From Shewanella sp. AS1 (GTDB lineage: Bacteria; Pseudomonadota; Gammaproteobacteria; Enterobacterales; Shewanellaceae): 64,000 nt of DNA. Each line of letters starts with the position of its first letter. Position 1 is the stretch's first letter. The DNA lies in contig NZ_JAKCLJ010000010.1 of NCBI RefSeq assembly GCF_021412565.1, positions 1 to 64,000 of the forward strand, in the 5' to 3' direction. This document shows, piece by piece, positions 1 to 8,188 of the stretch. The notes under the pieces were generated by a model. The model did not search any database, was not told the origin of the DNA, and saw only the letters and a list, made by a program, of their open reading frames with translations. The position numbers were made by a program, and so were the translations under genes.

Positions 1-53
1 TGCGCAGCTTCTAATTTGAACTCTGCACTGAATGTCGGTCTTGTGTTCTTCAT
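1..53 (-). CDS. IS3-family transposase OrfA, first 17 codons only
   Basis: The minus strand reads ATG at 53 and then MKNTRPTFSAEFKLEAA before running off the window. The R-P-x-F-S-x-E-F-K-L-E-A-A pattern is the usual start of IS3-family OrfA, the helix-turn-helix DNA-binding half of the transposase that is normally joined to OrfB by programmed frameshifting. AGGTGG lies a few bases upstream of the start. Whether the element is intact cannot be seen. Confidence 0.6.
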   Translation of the reverse strand, partial: MKNTRPTFSAEFKLEAA

Positions 54-127
54 TTCTACCACCTTTTTTCCGGAAGTGAGTCTATCACTTCGTCTATTCA
101 GGTGGCCAAATTCACTATGCCACTACA
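1..127 (-). mobile_element. End of an IS3-family insertion sequence (cut by the window edge)
   Basis: Read on the minus strand, the element seems to begin at about 127 with TGTAGTGG, followed by a GGCCACC-containing terminal region, a Shine-Dalgarno-like AGGTGG and a transposase start codon at 53. IS3-family elements start with TG and carry orfA close to this end. The other end, orfB and any target duplication are outside the window, so the boundary at 127 is inferred from the TG terminus alone. Confidence 0.6.
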
Positions 128-369
128 GTTTCGGTATTGGTTTTGGTTTGAGGTTAACGCAGAGAAATGAAAGTTATCTGGCTAATAAGAAGAGGATGTA
201 TAACGACTAAGAGAATGTATAACTATTAACTGGATGTAAAACAGAAGATGCTAAACGTGTGCTTTTATAGTAACGCAGGGGTGACACAGGGGCGTATGGT
301 GACACATGGGCGGCACCAGAGATTCATAAAATTTCAAGTTATTGAATTTTATCTGTAAAAAGGTCTAAC
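128..369. other. Non-coding stretch between the IS end and tRNA-Arg
   Basis: No convincing gene is visible. A short open frame across 16-210 overlaps the IS terminus and has no recognisable protein features. The stretch contains a few loosely repeated words (for example GGATGTATAAC at 194-204 and GAATGTATAAC at 213-223, and GGTGACAC at about 281 and 299) but no clear terminator. Confidence 0.4.
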
Positions 370-372
370 TGG

Positions 373-447
<75 letters not shown>

Positions 448-557
448 GCTGGTGATTATACTGGTTTTCGCTGGGATGAAAAGGCTTCAAGTTTAGTTGC
501 TTATTTAGTATTCAATCTTTGAGTCTGAGATTTTACACTTTGGCCAATGACAGGCTG

Positions 558-620
558 CTCGCACCTCAAACCTCGCCCCCCGCACCTCGCACCTCGCACC
601 TCGCCCCCCGACCCTCACCT
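558..620 (-). repeat. Nine tandem degenerate heptamers (CTCGCAC-type)
   Basis: The stretch splits exactly into nine 7-mers: CTCGCAC, CTCAAAC, CTCGCCC, CCCGCAC, CTCGCAC, CTCGCAC, CTCGCCC, CCCGACC, CTCACCT. The last base overlaps the flgT stop codon. On the strand of flgT the unit reads TGCGAG plus one base. Related arrays occur at 20517-20551 and 61956-62011, each behind the 3' end of a gene. Confidence 0.8.
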
Positions 621-1780
621 TACATCTTAATCGCCAGATCGTTTATCTGGATGTTCAAGGCTGGGTTGGTATCGGCCAGTTTCGCGCTGGCGGTCTGCTG
701 GCTGACCTGATCTATGGTGATAGTGGCGCGGCTTTGGGTGGCGATAGCACGCATATTATCCAGTCTGTCAGGAATATTTTGCTGTAGCACCAGCTGGAAT
801 TTATCCCCGACACTGATGCCGTTGTTGCGGCCTAAGTTGATCATGATGCGATCACTTTGTTTTGCGATTATCTGCCCGAGTAAGGGGCGACACTGAAGTA
901 CTTTATCTATGTCACTGCTGGCCTGGGTGAGTAGGGTATCTATGTTCTTGCCATAACTCGAATCCCAGAAACGTTGGCTTTGGCTGGAGACTGTCTCTTG
1001 CCGTTCAAATTGCCACTGGGCGGCAGAGGCGTAGTTCTGGCGCCAGATCAGCTCGCCACTGATCCCATGATAGAGAGATAGCCTGAGCTGAAATTGTCGC
1101 TGTGGCGTGTCGGTCCACAGACCAAAGAGGTGGCTTTGAACCGGTTCTGTGGTGATGTCCATGATCTCTGGCAATAACAGGTATTGGCTGTTGTTGAGCT
1201 CGTTTAACCAAGTTGGCATACGCTGGCCTTGTCTGCTTGCTATTGAGCCGGGCAGATCTAAACGTTCTGTGGCATGTACAAGTGAAAAGCTGGTTTGGCT
1301 CTGCTGCCCCAGTATTTTACCCAGTCGCGTCGAGAGTGCCTGAGGCAAGTTTCCCAGATTGCCATAGTTAAGCTGGCTTCTGTCATCTATCATGGCCTGA
1401 GGAATAAGCAGCGCGGCTTTTAAGGCGTGAGTCTGGCATTGCTGAGCCTCACTTTGCAGCAGATCGACCCTTAAGGTTACCCTGAGCCGTTGCTGATCTA
1501 TGGTTTCATTGACCAGTTCGACCCGACCTAGCTGATTATTTTTCACCAAGGAGAGACTGTCTTTGATAAGGCGACCATTTTCCGTTTGTTGCTCGCTGAT
1601 AAATTGTCCGCCATCGTTAAGGCTGAGGTATTTGAGCGCCTGCTCAATCGCTGCCTCTCTGGCTCGATTGACATTGCCATCCATGATCCTGGCTTCACCC
1701 TGGGTTTCCACCCATTGAGCAAATGTACTCATGGAAGTCACGCTGGCGAGTAGAAGCAAGAGGTACAGTCGTTTCATCAT
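620..1780 (-). CDS. flgT: Flagellar T-ring/H-ring assembly protein FlgT
   Basis: About 386 residues with a Sec signal peptide (MMKRLYLLL to about S-T-F-A, cut near residue 22), so it is periplasmic. FlgT, known from sodium-driven polar flagella of Vibrio, builds the H ring outside the L/P rings and is needed to recruit stator-associated MotX/MotY. The N-terminal half (QWVETQGEARI, then EAAIEQAL) and a C-terminal domain with a GRNNGISVGDKF loop match the family. The start was set at the tandem ATG at 1780 because it opens the signal peptide; an upstream extension to 1873 has no such feature. It is transcribed away from flgOP and has its own sigma-54 site at 1950-1966. Confidence 0.85.
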   Translation of the reverse strand: MMKRLYLLLLLASVTSMSTFAQWVETQGEARIMDGNVNRAREAAIEQALKYLSLNDGGQFISEQQTENGRLIKDSLSLVKNNQLGRVELVNETIDQQRLRVTLRVDLLQSEAQQCQTHALKAALLIPQAMIDDRSQLNYGNLGNLPQALSTRLGKILGQQSQTSFSLVHATERLDLPGSIASRQGQRMPTWLNELNNSQYLLLPEIMDITTEPVQSHLFGLWTDTPQRQFQLRLSLYHGISGELIWRQNYASAAQWQFERQETVSSQSQRFWDSSYGKNIDTLLTQASSDIDKVLQCRPLLGQIIAKQSDRIMINLGRNNGISVGDKFQLVLQQNIPDRLDNMRAIATQSRATITIDQVSQQTASAKLADTNPALNIQINDLAIKM

Positions 1781-1949
1781 AGGGTTTCTCTGGTTTAGCT
1801 TTTCGGGTTTAGCATCTCTGATCTTGGATGGTGACAAGAGCGGATGTTGAGTTCGGTGCCAAATTGATGACACTTTATATCAGGTTTTTGCTCTGGTTTA
1901 TCTCCATTTGGCTGCAGAAAATAGATAAGCAGCAACTCAGACAGGATTA

Positions 1950-1966
1950 AGCAATAACTGTGCCTG
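1950..1966 (-). promoter_or_regulatory. Sigma-54 promoter of flgT
   Basis: The minus strand reads CAGGCACAGTTATTGCT: GG and GC are spaced as in -24/-12 promoters, with TTGCT exact and GGCAC exact. It lies about 170 bp upstream of the flgT start and points toward it. Confidence 0.75.
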
Positions 1967-2096
1967 CCTTAGAGGCTCGGTATCGACTAAAGTTTTTGGC
2001 CGTTCGGCCGATAGTCTCTGCAAGTAGATACATAAACAGAGAATATGCTAGATGCCGTCATCCACAGCCTATTTTACCCATAGTGCAGCTGTGGGA

Positions 2097-2113
2097 TTGG
2101 CCTGTAATTTGCT
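2097..2113 (+). promoter_or_regulatory. Sigma-54 promoter of flgOP
   Basis: TTGGCCTGTAATTTGCT matches the -24/-12 consensus at TTGG, C, G and TTGCT with correct spacing. The expected transcription start is near 2124, about 60 bp before flgO. It is divergent from the flgT site. Confidence 0.8.
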
Positions 2114-2182
2114 GTGGCTTTGTATTGGTAGAGTATGAGCATTCATCAATCGTAAATACGACTGTGTTTTGGGAAGAGGCTT

Positions 2183-2833
2183 ATGAGTAAGTGGGTTAGG
2201 GGATATCAAAGCGCAGGCAAGGGAGCGGTATTTGCATCCGTGCTACTGCTTGGGGCTTGTGCGCAACCTGTGACGCAGACCAGGTTAGAGAGCGGTAATC
2301 AATTACCGGCACAGTCAGCCGTGCTAAATCTGACCAAGCAGCTGGGCAATGAACTGGTCAGACAGAATAATCAATTCAATGCCAAACAGCCGCTATTGGT
2401 CGTGACGCCTGTGTGGTTAACTAAGTTGTCAGACAGCAATGCCTTGGGGCGGCAGATCCAGCAAGGCTTGATCGCCGCCATGCATGATCATCAATTTAAT
2501 CTGCTGGATATTAATGTGGCTGAGCAGGTGAGGGTGACTGAAAACGGTGATTTTCTGCTAAGCCGGGATTGGCGCAAGCTGCCCTCTCAGTTGCCGGTAG
2601 AGCATGTACTGGTCTCGACCATGAGTCGCTCTCGGGATGAATTGATCATCAACAGCCGTATCGTCAATGTGACTAATAATCGGGTGGTTTCTGTGGCCTC
2701 TGCCAGTGTTAAGACGGCCGATCTCCCCGGTTATCTGCAAGTTTCAGAGTCTGTTGTGGCCGTCGACGGTTTGTTGTATCGCAATGAGCTGCCGGGCCAG
2801 GGAACAGTTCAGTTAGTTGGAGAAGTACAATGA
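2183..2833 (+). CDS. flgO: Flagellar H-ring outer-membrane lipoprotein FlgO
   Basis: 216 residues beginning with a lipoprotein signal: the lipobox LLGAC places the lipidated cysteine at residue 26. The remainder (LTKQLGNELVRQN, VTPVWL, RVVSVASA) matches the FlgO family, which works with FlgP and FlgT in the outer-membrane ring of polar flagella in Vibrio and Shewanella. The start ATG at 2183 follows GGGAAGAGG. The gene overlaps flgP by four bases (ATGA), so the two are translationally coupled and expressed from the sigma-54 site at 2097-2113. Confidence 0.88.
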   Translation: MSKWVRGYQSAGKGAVFASVLLLGACAQPVTQTRLESGNQLPAQSAVLNLTKQLGNELVRQNNQFNAKQPLLVVTPVWLTKLSDSNALGRQIQQGLIAAMHDHQFNLLDINVAEQVRVTENGDFLLSRDWRKLPSQLPVEHVLVSTMSRSRDELIINSRIVNVTNNRVVSVASASVKTADLPGYLQVSESVVAVDGLLYRNELPGQGTVQLVGEVQ

Positions 2834-3288
2834 GAACAATGAGATGGTTGGTGACCTTGCCCCTGTTAGTCATGCTGTCAGCCTGTGTGAGTCACGATCG
2901 GTATGTGCAATGGCAAACCGAGACTCCTGAGTCTTTTCCCACACTCAAAGCGGTAGGCTACGCGCCGCTGGAGTCTCAGCCAGCCAAGCAGCAGTCGCAA
3001 AAAGTCTTGATGGCGATGCAGGCTTCGAAAATTGCCGCCTACCGTGAACTGGCCGAACAGGTTTATGGTCAGCAGTTGACGGCATCAAGTCAGGTGCGTG
3101 ATTGGCTGTTATCTGACGACAGCATTCAGGCGTCGGTTTCCGGGGTGATCCGCGGGGCTAGGGTGGTGAAAAGCTATCCGGCTGGCGATCATTATGTTAC
3201 TGAGCTGGAGCTGGATTTTGCTCAGGTGTGGGCACTGTATCAACAGCAAAATCCCACTCAGCGGGTCAAACAGGTAATGTATTTCTAA
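2830..3288 (+). CDS. flgP: Flagellar outer-membrane lipoprotein FlgP
   Basis: 152 residues with lipobox LSAC and lipidated cysteine at residue 19. The body (AAYRELAEQVYGQQL, then a C-terminal stretch ending in WALYQQQNP) is the FlgP/LPP20-type domain. FlgP forms the large outer-membrane-associated basal disc or H ring that stabilises sheathed or polar flagella. It starts inside the flgO stop codon. A strong intrinsic terminator follows 25 bp after the stop, ending the flgOP operon. Confidence 0.87.
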   Translation: MRTMRWLVTLPLLVMLSACVSHDRYVQWQTETPESFPTLKAVGYAPLESQPAKQQSQKVLMAMQASKIAAYRELAEQVYGQQLTASSQVRDWLLSDDSIQASVSGVIRGARVVKSYPAGDHYVTELELDFAQVWALYQQQNPTQRVKQVMYF

Positions 3289-3312
3289 TTGCTAGATAGA
3301 TAGAGATACAAG

Positions 3313-3339
3313 AAGGCCTCTTTCGCAGAGGCCTTTTTT
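3313..3339 (+). terminator. Intrinsic terminator of flgOP
   Basis: A perfect 9-bp stem, AAGGCCTCT / AGAGGCCTT, encloses loop TTCGC and is followed by a run of T residues to 3339. Confidence 0.9.
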
Positions 3340-3387
3340 GGGTGATGTTTTCGGCTGGACCTTTGACGCGTGAGAAACAGTTAAGTT

Positions 3388-3813
3388 TTAGGCCTTAAGG
3401 TTGCTGCCTAGTGTGGAGATGGTCGAGGTGCGCCCTTTATCATCATAGGTCAGACTCGAGGCGTTACGGCTGACCTGCAGAGCCTGGGTAAAGCGGTTCA
3501 CACTGGCTATGCTGTGCTCGATTAAATCGGCATTGAGTGCATTAAGCTGTTTACACTCGGCCAGGGCATGTTTGATGCTCGCTACCTGCTCGATAAGATC
3601 GGCTTCTGTAGTGAGCCGCTGACTCTCTTCATGGCTGGAGAGTTGCTCGTCAGTGGCCTTTATCTCATCAAGAAGCCGTGATTTATCTTTGGCCAGCGAC
3701 AAGAGTTGATCGGCATTTTGTGCGATCAAGGCAGCCTTCTCAGCAGTAATAACGGCTTTTAAATCAGTTAATAACGTATGTTGATGCGTAATAATGTTAT
3801 TGATGGCTGTCAT
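3388..3813 (-). CDS. flgN: Flagellar export chaperone FlgN
   Basis: 141 residues, predicted almost wholly alpha-helical, as expected for FlgN, the cytoplasmic chaperone that delivers the hook-junction proteins FlgK and FlgL to the export gate. It follows flgM with a 6-bp gap on the same strand and shares its sigma-28 promoter. Family assignment rests on the helical pattern (LLTDLKAVITAEKAAL near the N-terminus), the size, and the conserved flgA-flgM-flgN order. Confidence 0.85.
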   Translation of the reverse strand: MTAINNIITHQHTLLTDLKAVITAEKAALIAQNADQLLSLAKDKSRLLDEIKATDEQLSSHEESQRLTTEADLIEQVASIKHALAECKQLNALNADLIEHSIASVNRFTQALQVSRNASSLTYDDKGRTSTISTLGSNLKA

Positions 3814-3819
3814 GGATGA

Positions 3820-4143
3820 TTAATTGAGATCCTTAAGTTCATGCTCAAACTGAGCAATGTTACTGGCCAGTTTTTCTGGGTCGACTTTATAGCGTCCTTC
3901 GGCGATAGCGGCTTTGATTTCGGCCACTTTCTGGGCATCGATTTCGGGGATAGCACTGAGCTTAGTCTGGATATCCTGCACTTTTTGTGCATCCGATGTC
4001 AGGGATACAGAATCACTTTTTACAGTATCGGCTGCAGGTGTTGCCTTAGCCGAACCTGAGTTAATCGCGGCAGACTTTCCATTGGAAAGCGAGCTTGCCC
4101 TGTTGTTAGTGTTTGTATTTACTTGCTTTATATCTATAGCCAT
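3820..4143 (-). CDS. flgM: Anti-sigma-28 factor FlgM
   Basis: 107 residues. The N-terminal 50 residues are polar and low in complexity (rich in S, N, A, T), as in the disordered half of FlgM. The C-terminal part (VSLTSDAQKVQDIQTKL, then IAEGRYKVDPEKLASNI) is the FliA-binding helical region. FlgM binds FliA in the cytoplasm and is exported through the finished hook, releasing late gene expression. A near-consensus FliA promoter at 4182-4208 indicates that FliA makes its own inhibitor. Confidence 0.93.
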   Translation of the reverse strand: MAIDIKQVNTNTNNRASSLSNGKSAAINSGSAKATPAADTVKSDSVSLTSDAQKVQDIQTKLSAIPEIDAQKVAEIKAAIAEGRYKVDPEKLASNIAQFEHELKDLN

Positions 4144-4181
4144 GATTTGTCCAACATTTAAAATAAGATCAACATACTTGT

Positions 4182-4208
4182 GTATCGGCTTGATCTCGTG
4201 AAGCTTTA
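4182..4208 (-). promoter_or_regulatory. Sigma-28 (FliA) promoter of flgMN
   Basis: On the minus strand TAAA (4208-4205) is followed after exactly 15 bp by GCCGATAC (4189-4182), against the consensus TAAA-N15-GCCGATAA. It lies about 40 bp upstream of flgM. Confidence 0.85.
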
Positions 4209-4217
4209 GTCAATTAA

Positions 4218-4242
4218 ACAGAAAAATCTTATATTTTTCTGT
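4218..4242 (-). terminator. AT-rich hairpin after flgA
   Basis: A perfect 10-bp stem, ACAGAAAAAT / ATTTTTCTGT, with a 5-nt loop lies between the flgA stop and the flgM promoter. The stem is AT-rich and lacks a clean T-run, so it may only attenuate read-through from flgA. Confidence 0.35.
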
Positions 4243-4320
4243 GGTCCATTGGCGGTAACATTTGTGGCGTAGCGCGAGGTGGCTATGCTAACTGACTATG
4301 CCAAGTGGCTATGTTATCTA

Positions 4321-5028
4321 CTACATGCGAACCTCAACCTCGCCCGTGCCCATGACATTGGCTTCAATCATCTTAGATGATTTGCTGTTTCTTACTTGAA
4401 TTCTATCACCGAAATTGCCATCACTTAAGGCTTCGCCTGTGGTTTTTATGGTGAAGCTTGGGGTTCTTGCATAGATGGAAACAATATCACCCTTACAGAC
4501 GAAGCAGAGGTTAGTGTTGTAGATGGCTTGATTGGGGGCGATTCGGCGTTTAACCCGGGTACCCTCGACCTGGTTAATGGCATCAAATTGCTGGCCGCGC
4601 AGGTTGGTCTGTTCCACATACTCAAGTTTTACCGAATCGGTCGAGATAATATCGCCGGGGCTAAGCGGCTGCAGTGCCACGACTACAGGATAGAGAATAT
4701 CGACCCGCACTGAGATAAATATCTGCCACGGATAGGGTAAATCAGGGCTTTGACAACTGATTTTTAAGGTATTATTTCGGCTTATCTCCCTGTCACTGGC
4801 TAGCTCAGCTGTGAGTGGTGAACTGCAGCGGGGGATAGCAAGACGTGAGTCCAGGCTCTGGGGACTGATATTCACCCTGGCATTGTCCGGCAGGGTTAAT
4901 TTTTCCTGGATTGTGGCTATAGCTAAATCGGAAATGGCCGATACAGAGGGAGCAACTGCTGTTTGCGCCCTAAGGGGAAACCCTATGCTGAGCAATGAGA
5001 GTAGGCAGAACCAAAAAATCGTTTTCAT
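4321..5028 (-). CDS. flgA: Flagellar basal-body P-ring formation protein FlgA
   Basis: 235 residues with a signal peptide (MKTIFWFCLLSLLSIGFP, cut after about LRA at residue 21). The C-terminal part (LSPGDIISTDSVKLEYVEQ, RVKRRIAPNQAI) is the SAF-type domain of FlgA, the periplasmic chaperone for P-ring assembly by FlgI. The gene has a minus-strand sigma-54 site at 5156-5172, so it is an early or middle gene, unlike flgMN behind it. Confidence 0.9.
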   Translation of the reverse strand: MKTIFWFCLLSLLSIGFPLRAQTAVAPSVSAISDLAIATIQEKLTLPDNARVNISPQSLDSRLAIPRCSSPLTAELASDREISRNNTLKISCQSPDLPYPWQIFISVRVDILYPVVVALQPLSPGDIISTDSVKLEYVEQTNLRGQQFDAINQVEGTRVKRRIAPNQAIYNTNLCFVCKGDIVSIYARTPSFTIKTTGEALSDGNFGDRIQVRNSKSSKMIEANVMGTGEVEVRM

Positions 5029-5155
5029 AGTGTCAGGGCGAGAAGCCTCGTCTGTGTGATCCTATAAGCGTTTGAGCAAGTGACTGAAAAATGGATGGCA
5101 TTACTCGTCATATATTTGACAGAATGACCAGTCGCTCTTCATGAAAATGATTTAA

Positions 5156-5172
5156 AGCAATTAATATGCCTA
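5156..5172 (-). promoter_or_regulatory. Sigma-54 promoter of flgA
   Basis: The minus strand reads TAGGCATATTAATTGCT, with GGCA and TTGCT at -24/-12 spacing. Only the base before GG departs notably from consensus. It points to flgA, about 130 bp downstream. Confidence 0.65.
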
Positions 5173-5226
5173 TCCCACTATTTATGGGATGGTGTGGCAT
5201 TCACCCGACAGTTAAGGCAAGGCAAT

Positions 5227-6147
5227 ATGTCGAGTATTCTTGAGTCAGTTAATAAACGTACCCAGTTGGTTGGGCAAAATCGTCTAGAGTTGTTGATGTT
5301 TAAGTTAAACGGCCGCCAGCGGTTTGGGATCAACGTCTTTAAGGTGAAAGAGGTGCTGCAATGCCCGCCATTAACCAGCCTGCCTAAACTTAACCCCCAT
5401 ATACGAGGCGTGGCGCATATTCGTGGCCAAACTATATCGGTTATCGATCTGAGCGCCGCGATTGGTGGTCGCCCCATCCAGGATATACGCAATAGTTTCG
5501 TTATCATTGCCGAATATAATCGCAGCGTGCAGGGTTTTTTGGTGAGCTCGGTTGAGCGCATCATGAATATGAACTGGGAAGCCATCATGCCGCCGCCAAA
5601 GGGCGCGGGGCGTTTCTCTTACCTTACAGCTGTGACCGAAATCGAAGATGAGCTGGTGGAGATTCTGGATGTAGAGAAGATCCTCGATGAGATCTCTCCG
5701 ATACGCTCCCATATCAGTGCCGATCTCGATGCCAGGTTAACCATAGATCGTGAGCGCCATTTTCATATCATGGTGATCGATGACTCCACTGTGGCGAGAA
5801 AGCAGATTATTCGCGCCTTAGAGTCGCTTAATCTGCAGATAGATACGGCGCAAGATGGCAAAGAAGCGCTGCTTAAGCTCAACAATATGGCCATGGAGCT
5901 GGACAATGTCGCCGATGAGATCCCGCTTATCATCTCAGATATCGAGATGCCAGAGATGGATGGTTACACCCTGACTGCGGCGATCCGCGATAACCCAAAA
6001 CTCAAAGATATCAAGGTGGTGCTGCACACATCTTTGAGTGGCGTGTTTAATCAGGCCATGGTGGAAAAGGTGGGAGCCGATGATTTTATTGCCAAATTTA
6101 ATCCAGATGAACTCGCTGGCGCCGTGAATAAATATTTAAGCATATAG
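5227..6147 (+). CDS. cheV: Chemotaxis coupling protein CheV
   Basis: 306 residues from ATG 5227 (the RBS AAGGCAAGG precedes it; the frame opens at 5194 but lacks a better start). Residues about 15-155 form a CheW-like domain (GINVFKVKEVLQ, HIRGVAHIRGQTI), and residues about 180-305 a receiver domain with acidic pair D185/D186, phosphoacceptor D238 (IISDIEMP) and Lys in FIAKF. CheV links chemoreceptors to CheA and is tuned by phosphorylation. It sits with cheR just ahead of flgB, as in Vibrio. Confidence 0.93.
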   Translation: MSSILESVNKRTQLVGQNRLELLMFKLNGRQRFGINVFKVKEVLQCPPLTSLPKLNPHIRGVAHIRGQTISVIDLSAAIGGRPIQDIRNSFVIIAEYNRSVQGFLVSSVERIMNMNWEAIMPPPKGAGRFSYLTAVTEIEDELVEILDVEKILDEISPIRSHISADLDARLTIDRERHFHIMVIDDSTVARKQIIRALESLNLQIDTAQDGKEALLKLNNMAMELDNVADEIPLIISDIEMPEMDGYTLTAAIRDNPKLKDIKVVLHTSLSGVFNQAMVEKVGADDFIAKFNPDELAGAVNKYLSI

Positions 6148-6290
6148 TTTGATGGCTATCATATAAATAGCTCACTCTCATGGCGTTATATCGCTATAAT
6201 AGCGTTTGCTAATGGGAAATATTATCAGGTACTGATCCTTGTTATTATATTGCGCTAGCTTGTTTTTTGTTTGATATATGGGATATCAAG

Positions 6291-7124
6291 GTGCTGGATA
6301 AAACACTCGCGGAAGTCGAATACAATCAATTTAGATTATTTTTAGAACAGCACAGCGGTATAGTGCTGGGACAAAATAAGCAGTATCTCGTTCGTAGTCG
6401 ACTGGCCCCTCTGTTGGGGAAGTATAATCTTCCCTCTCTGTCGGCGGTGCTCAAGCAGTCTATGATCCCCAGCGAGCGCCATTTGCGCTCGGAAGTGATC
6501 GATGCCATGACGACCAACGAAACCCTCTGGTTTCGTGATACTTATCCCTTCGAACTGCTGACACAGAATATCCTGCCGCAATACTCCCGCCTAGGTCGGC
6601 CGCTGAAAATCTGGTCTGCCGCCTGCTCATCGGGTCAGGAACCCTATTCCCTGGCCATGAGTATTTTAGAATATCAGCAGCACAAACCGGGCGGCCTGCC
6701 TGGCAGTGCCTCTATTCTCGCGACCGATCTCTCTCCCAGTATGCTTGAGCGGTGTAAACTTGCCGAATATGACACTTTGGCTTTGGGGCGAGGCTTGTCT
6801 GATGCGCGCAAACGTCAGTTTTTTGAACCTACCACCAATGGTGCGATGCGGCTTAAAACTAATGTTAAGTCGCTGGTGAACTTCAGGGCCCATAACCTGC
6901 TCGACAGTTATACCTTGCTCGGCAAGTTCGACATCATCTTCTGTCGTAATGTGCTTATCTATTTTTCGCCGGAGGCAAAGCTGAAGATTCTGCGGCAATT
7001 TGCTGCCGCCCTCAATCCGAAAGGGATCTTGTTTCTCGGTGCCTCCGAGTCGTTGGCGGGCCTGGGCGATGAGTTTGAGATGGTTCGTTGTAATCCGGGT
7101 ATCTATTATCAGAAGCGCAGCTAG
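6291..7124 (+). CDS. cheR: Chemoreceptor methyltransferase CheR
   Basis: About 277 residues. CheR uses S-adenosylmethionine to methylate glutamates on chemoreceptors for adaptation. Seen here: the N-terminal helical domain (YLVRSRLAPLL), TTNETLWFRD, the SAM-binding motif WSAACSSGQEPYS, and CRNVLIYF. I prefer the GTG start at 6291 (GGGA 7-8 bp upstream); a TTG at 6267 is the other option. The opposing methylesterase gene, cheB, is 46 kb further on. Confidence 0.92.
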   Translation: MLDKTLAEVEYNQFRLFLEQHSGIVLGQNKQYLVRSRLAPLLGKYNLPSLSAVLKQSMIPSERHLRSEVIDAMTTNETLWFRDTYPFELLTQNILPQYSRLGRPLKIWSAACSSGQEPYSLAMSILEYQQHKPGGLPGSASILATDLSPSMLERCKLAEYDTLALGRGLSDARKRQFFEPTTNGAMRLKTNVKSLVNFRAHNLLDSYTLLGKFDIIFCRNVLIYFSPEAKLKILRQFAAALNPKGILFLGASESLAGLGDEFEMVRCNPGIYYQKRS

Positions 7125-7303
7125 GGTGAATATGGCTGTGCGCCCCATGGCAGGTTAATGGTATTCACTTCAGAATCATAGGTTAAACCTTTACTATTTC
7201 AATATCTTGCTTGGTTTTCGACAGGTTTACTTCCATCGGAAATGTCGGTTGATTGCCGGTATTTCATTATGTTTCACCTAACCCCTCTCTTTTAATAAAG
7301 TTT

Positions 7304-7320
7304 TTGGCATAAGAATTGCT
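7304..7320 (+). promoter_or_regulatory. Sigma-54 promoter of the flgB operon
   Basis: TTGGCATAAGAATTGCT: TTGGCA and TTGCT are exact with correct spacing. It is 35 bp before the flgB start. Confidence 0.85.
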
Positions 7321-7354
7321 TTTCTATTGGGCATGACTCAAGGGAGGCAATTTT

Positions 7355-7753
7355 ATGGCGATTAGTTTTGATAAGGCATTAGGGGTTCACCAGTACACCT
7401 TAGGAATACGTGCGGCCCGTGCCGAGGTGATCTCCTCCAATATCGCTAACGCAGATACTCCCCATTACAAGGCAAAAGATCTCGATTTTGACAAGGCGCT
7501 ACAGGCGGCAACCAGCGCTCAGGGTGGCCTTGCCATGACGAGAAGTAATGAAAAGCACTTCGATTTAAAGGCGCTGAGCCAGGAGCATGTGAGCTACCGC
7601 ATCCCAAATCAGCCGGATACGGGAGATGGCAATACGGTAGATGTTCAGCAGGAAAAATCGGCATTTATGCAAAACGCCCTCGAATATCAGATGTCACTGG
7701 GTTTCTTAGACAGTAAGTTTTCTGGCTTGAAAAAAGCCATCAGAGGAAGTTAA
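7355..7753 (+). CDS. flgB: Flagellar proximal rod protein FlgB
   Basis: 132 residues. It has the rod-family N-terminal motif [22 protein letters not shown] and the C-terminal helix with [13 protein letters not shown]. FlgB is exported through the flagellar type III gate and forms part of the proximal rod that crosses the periplasm. GGGAGG lies 7 bp before the ATG. It is first in the flgBCDE unit behind a sigma-54 promoter, and its stop overlaps a candidate flgC start. Confidence 0.95.
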   Translation: MAISFDKALGVHQYTLGIRAARAEVISSNIANADTPHYKAKDLDFDKALQAATSAQGGLAMTRSNEKHFDLKALSQEHVSYRIPNQPDTGDGNTVDVQQEKSAFMQNALEYQMSLGFLDSKFSGLKKAIRGS

Positions 7754-7755
7754 TG

Positions 7756-8178
7756 ATGAGCCTCTTTAATATCTTTAATGTGGCGGGTTCGGGCATGTCG
7801 GCCCAATCGGTACGCTTAAATACCACAGCCAGTAATATTGCCAATGCCGATTCGGTATCCAGCAGTGTCGATACTACCTACCGTGCCCGTCACCCTGTGT
7901 TTGAGGCCGAGATGGCCAAGGCCAGTCAGCAACAGCAGGGCAGTGCTAGCGTCAAAGTGGCTGGGATAGTGGAAAGCGATAAGCCGCTGCTAAAAGAGTA
8001 TTCTCCGGATCACCCTCTGGCCGATACCGATGGCTTTATCTATAAGCCCAATGTCAATGTGATGGAGGAGATGGCCAATATGATCTCGGCATCACGTTCC
8101 TATCAGATGAATGTGCAGGTGGCCGATGCGGCTAAGTCTATGTTGCAACAGACGCTGCGTATCGGCAGTAATTCTTAG
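7756..8178 (+). CDS. flgC: Flagellar proximal rod protein FlgC
   Basis: About 140 residues. It has the rod signature TASNIANADSVSSS near the N-terminus and a C-terminal YKPNVNVMEEMANMI followed by SRSYQMNVQ. It assembles with FlgB and FlgF as the proximal rod. There are two adjacent ATGs; 7756 has better spacing to AGAGGAAG than 7753, which would overlap the flgB stop by one base. Confidence 0.95.
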   Translation: MSLFNIFNVAGSGMSAQSVRLNTTASNIANADSVSSSVDTTYRARHPVFEAEMAKASQQQQGSASVKVAGIVESDKPLLKEYSPDHPLADTDGFIYKPNVNVMEEMANMISASRSYQMNVQVADAAKSMLQQTLRIGSNS

Positions 8179-8188
8179 GAGATAAGTC

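Noticed and set aside
558..620. CRISPR array
   Set aside because: Units are 7 bp, without spacers; no cas genes anywhere in the window.
1960..2190. 76-codon open frame upstream of flgO
   Set aside because: It spans the two divergent sigma-54 promoters, has no RBS and no recognisable protein features.
6195..6200. TATAAT upstream of cheR as a promoter
   Set aside because: No acceptable -35 at 16-18 bp, and cheV-cheR are likely co-transcribed.
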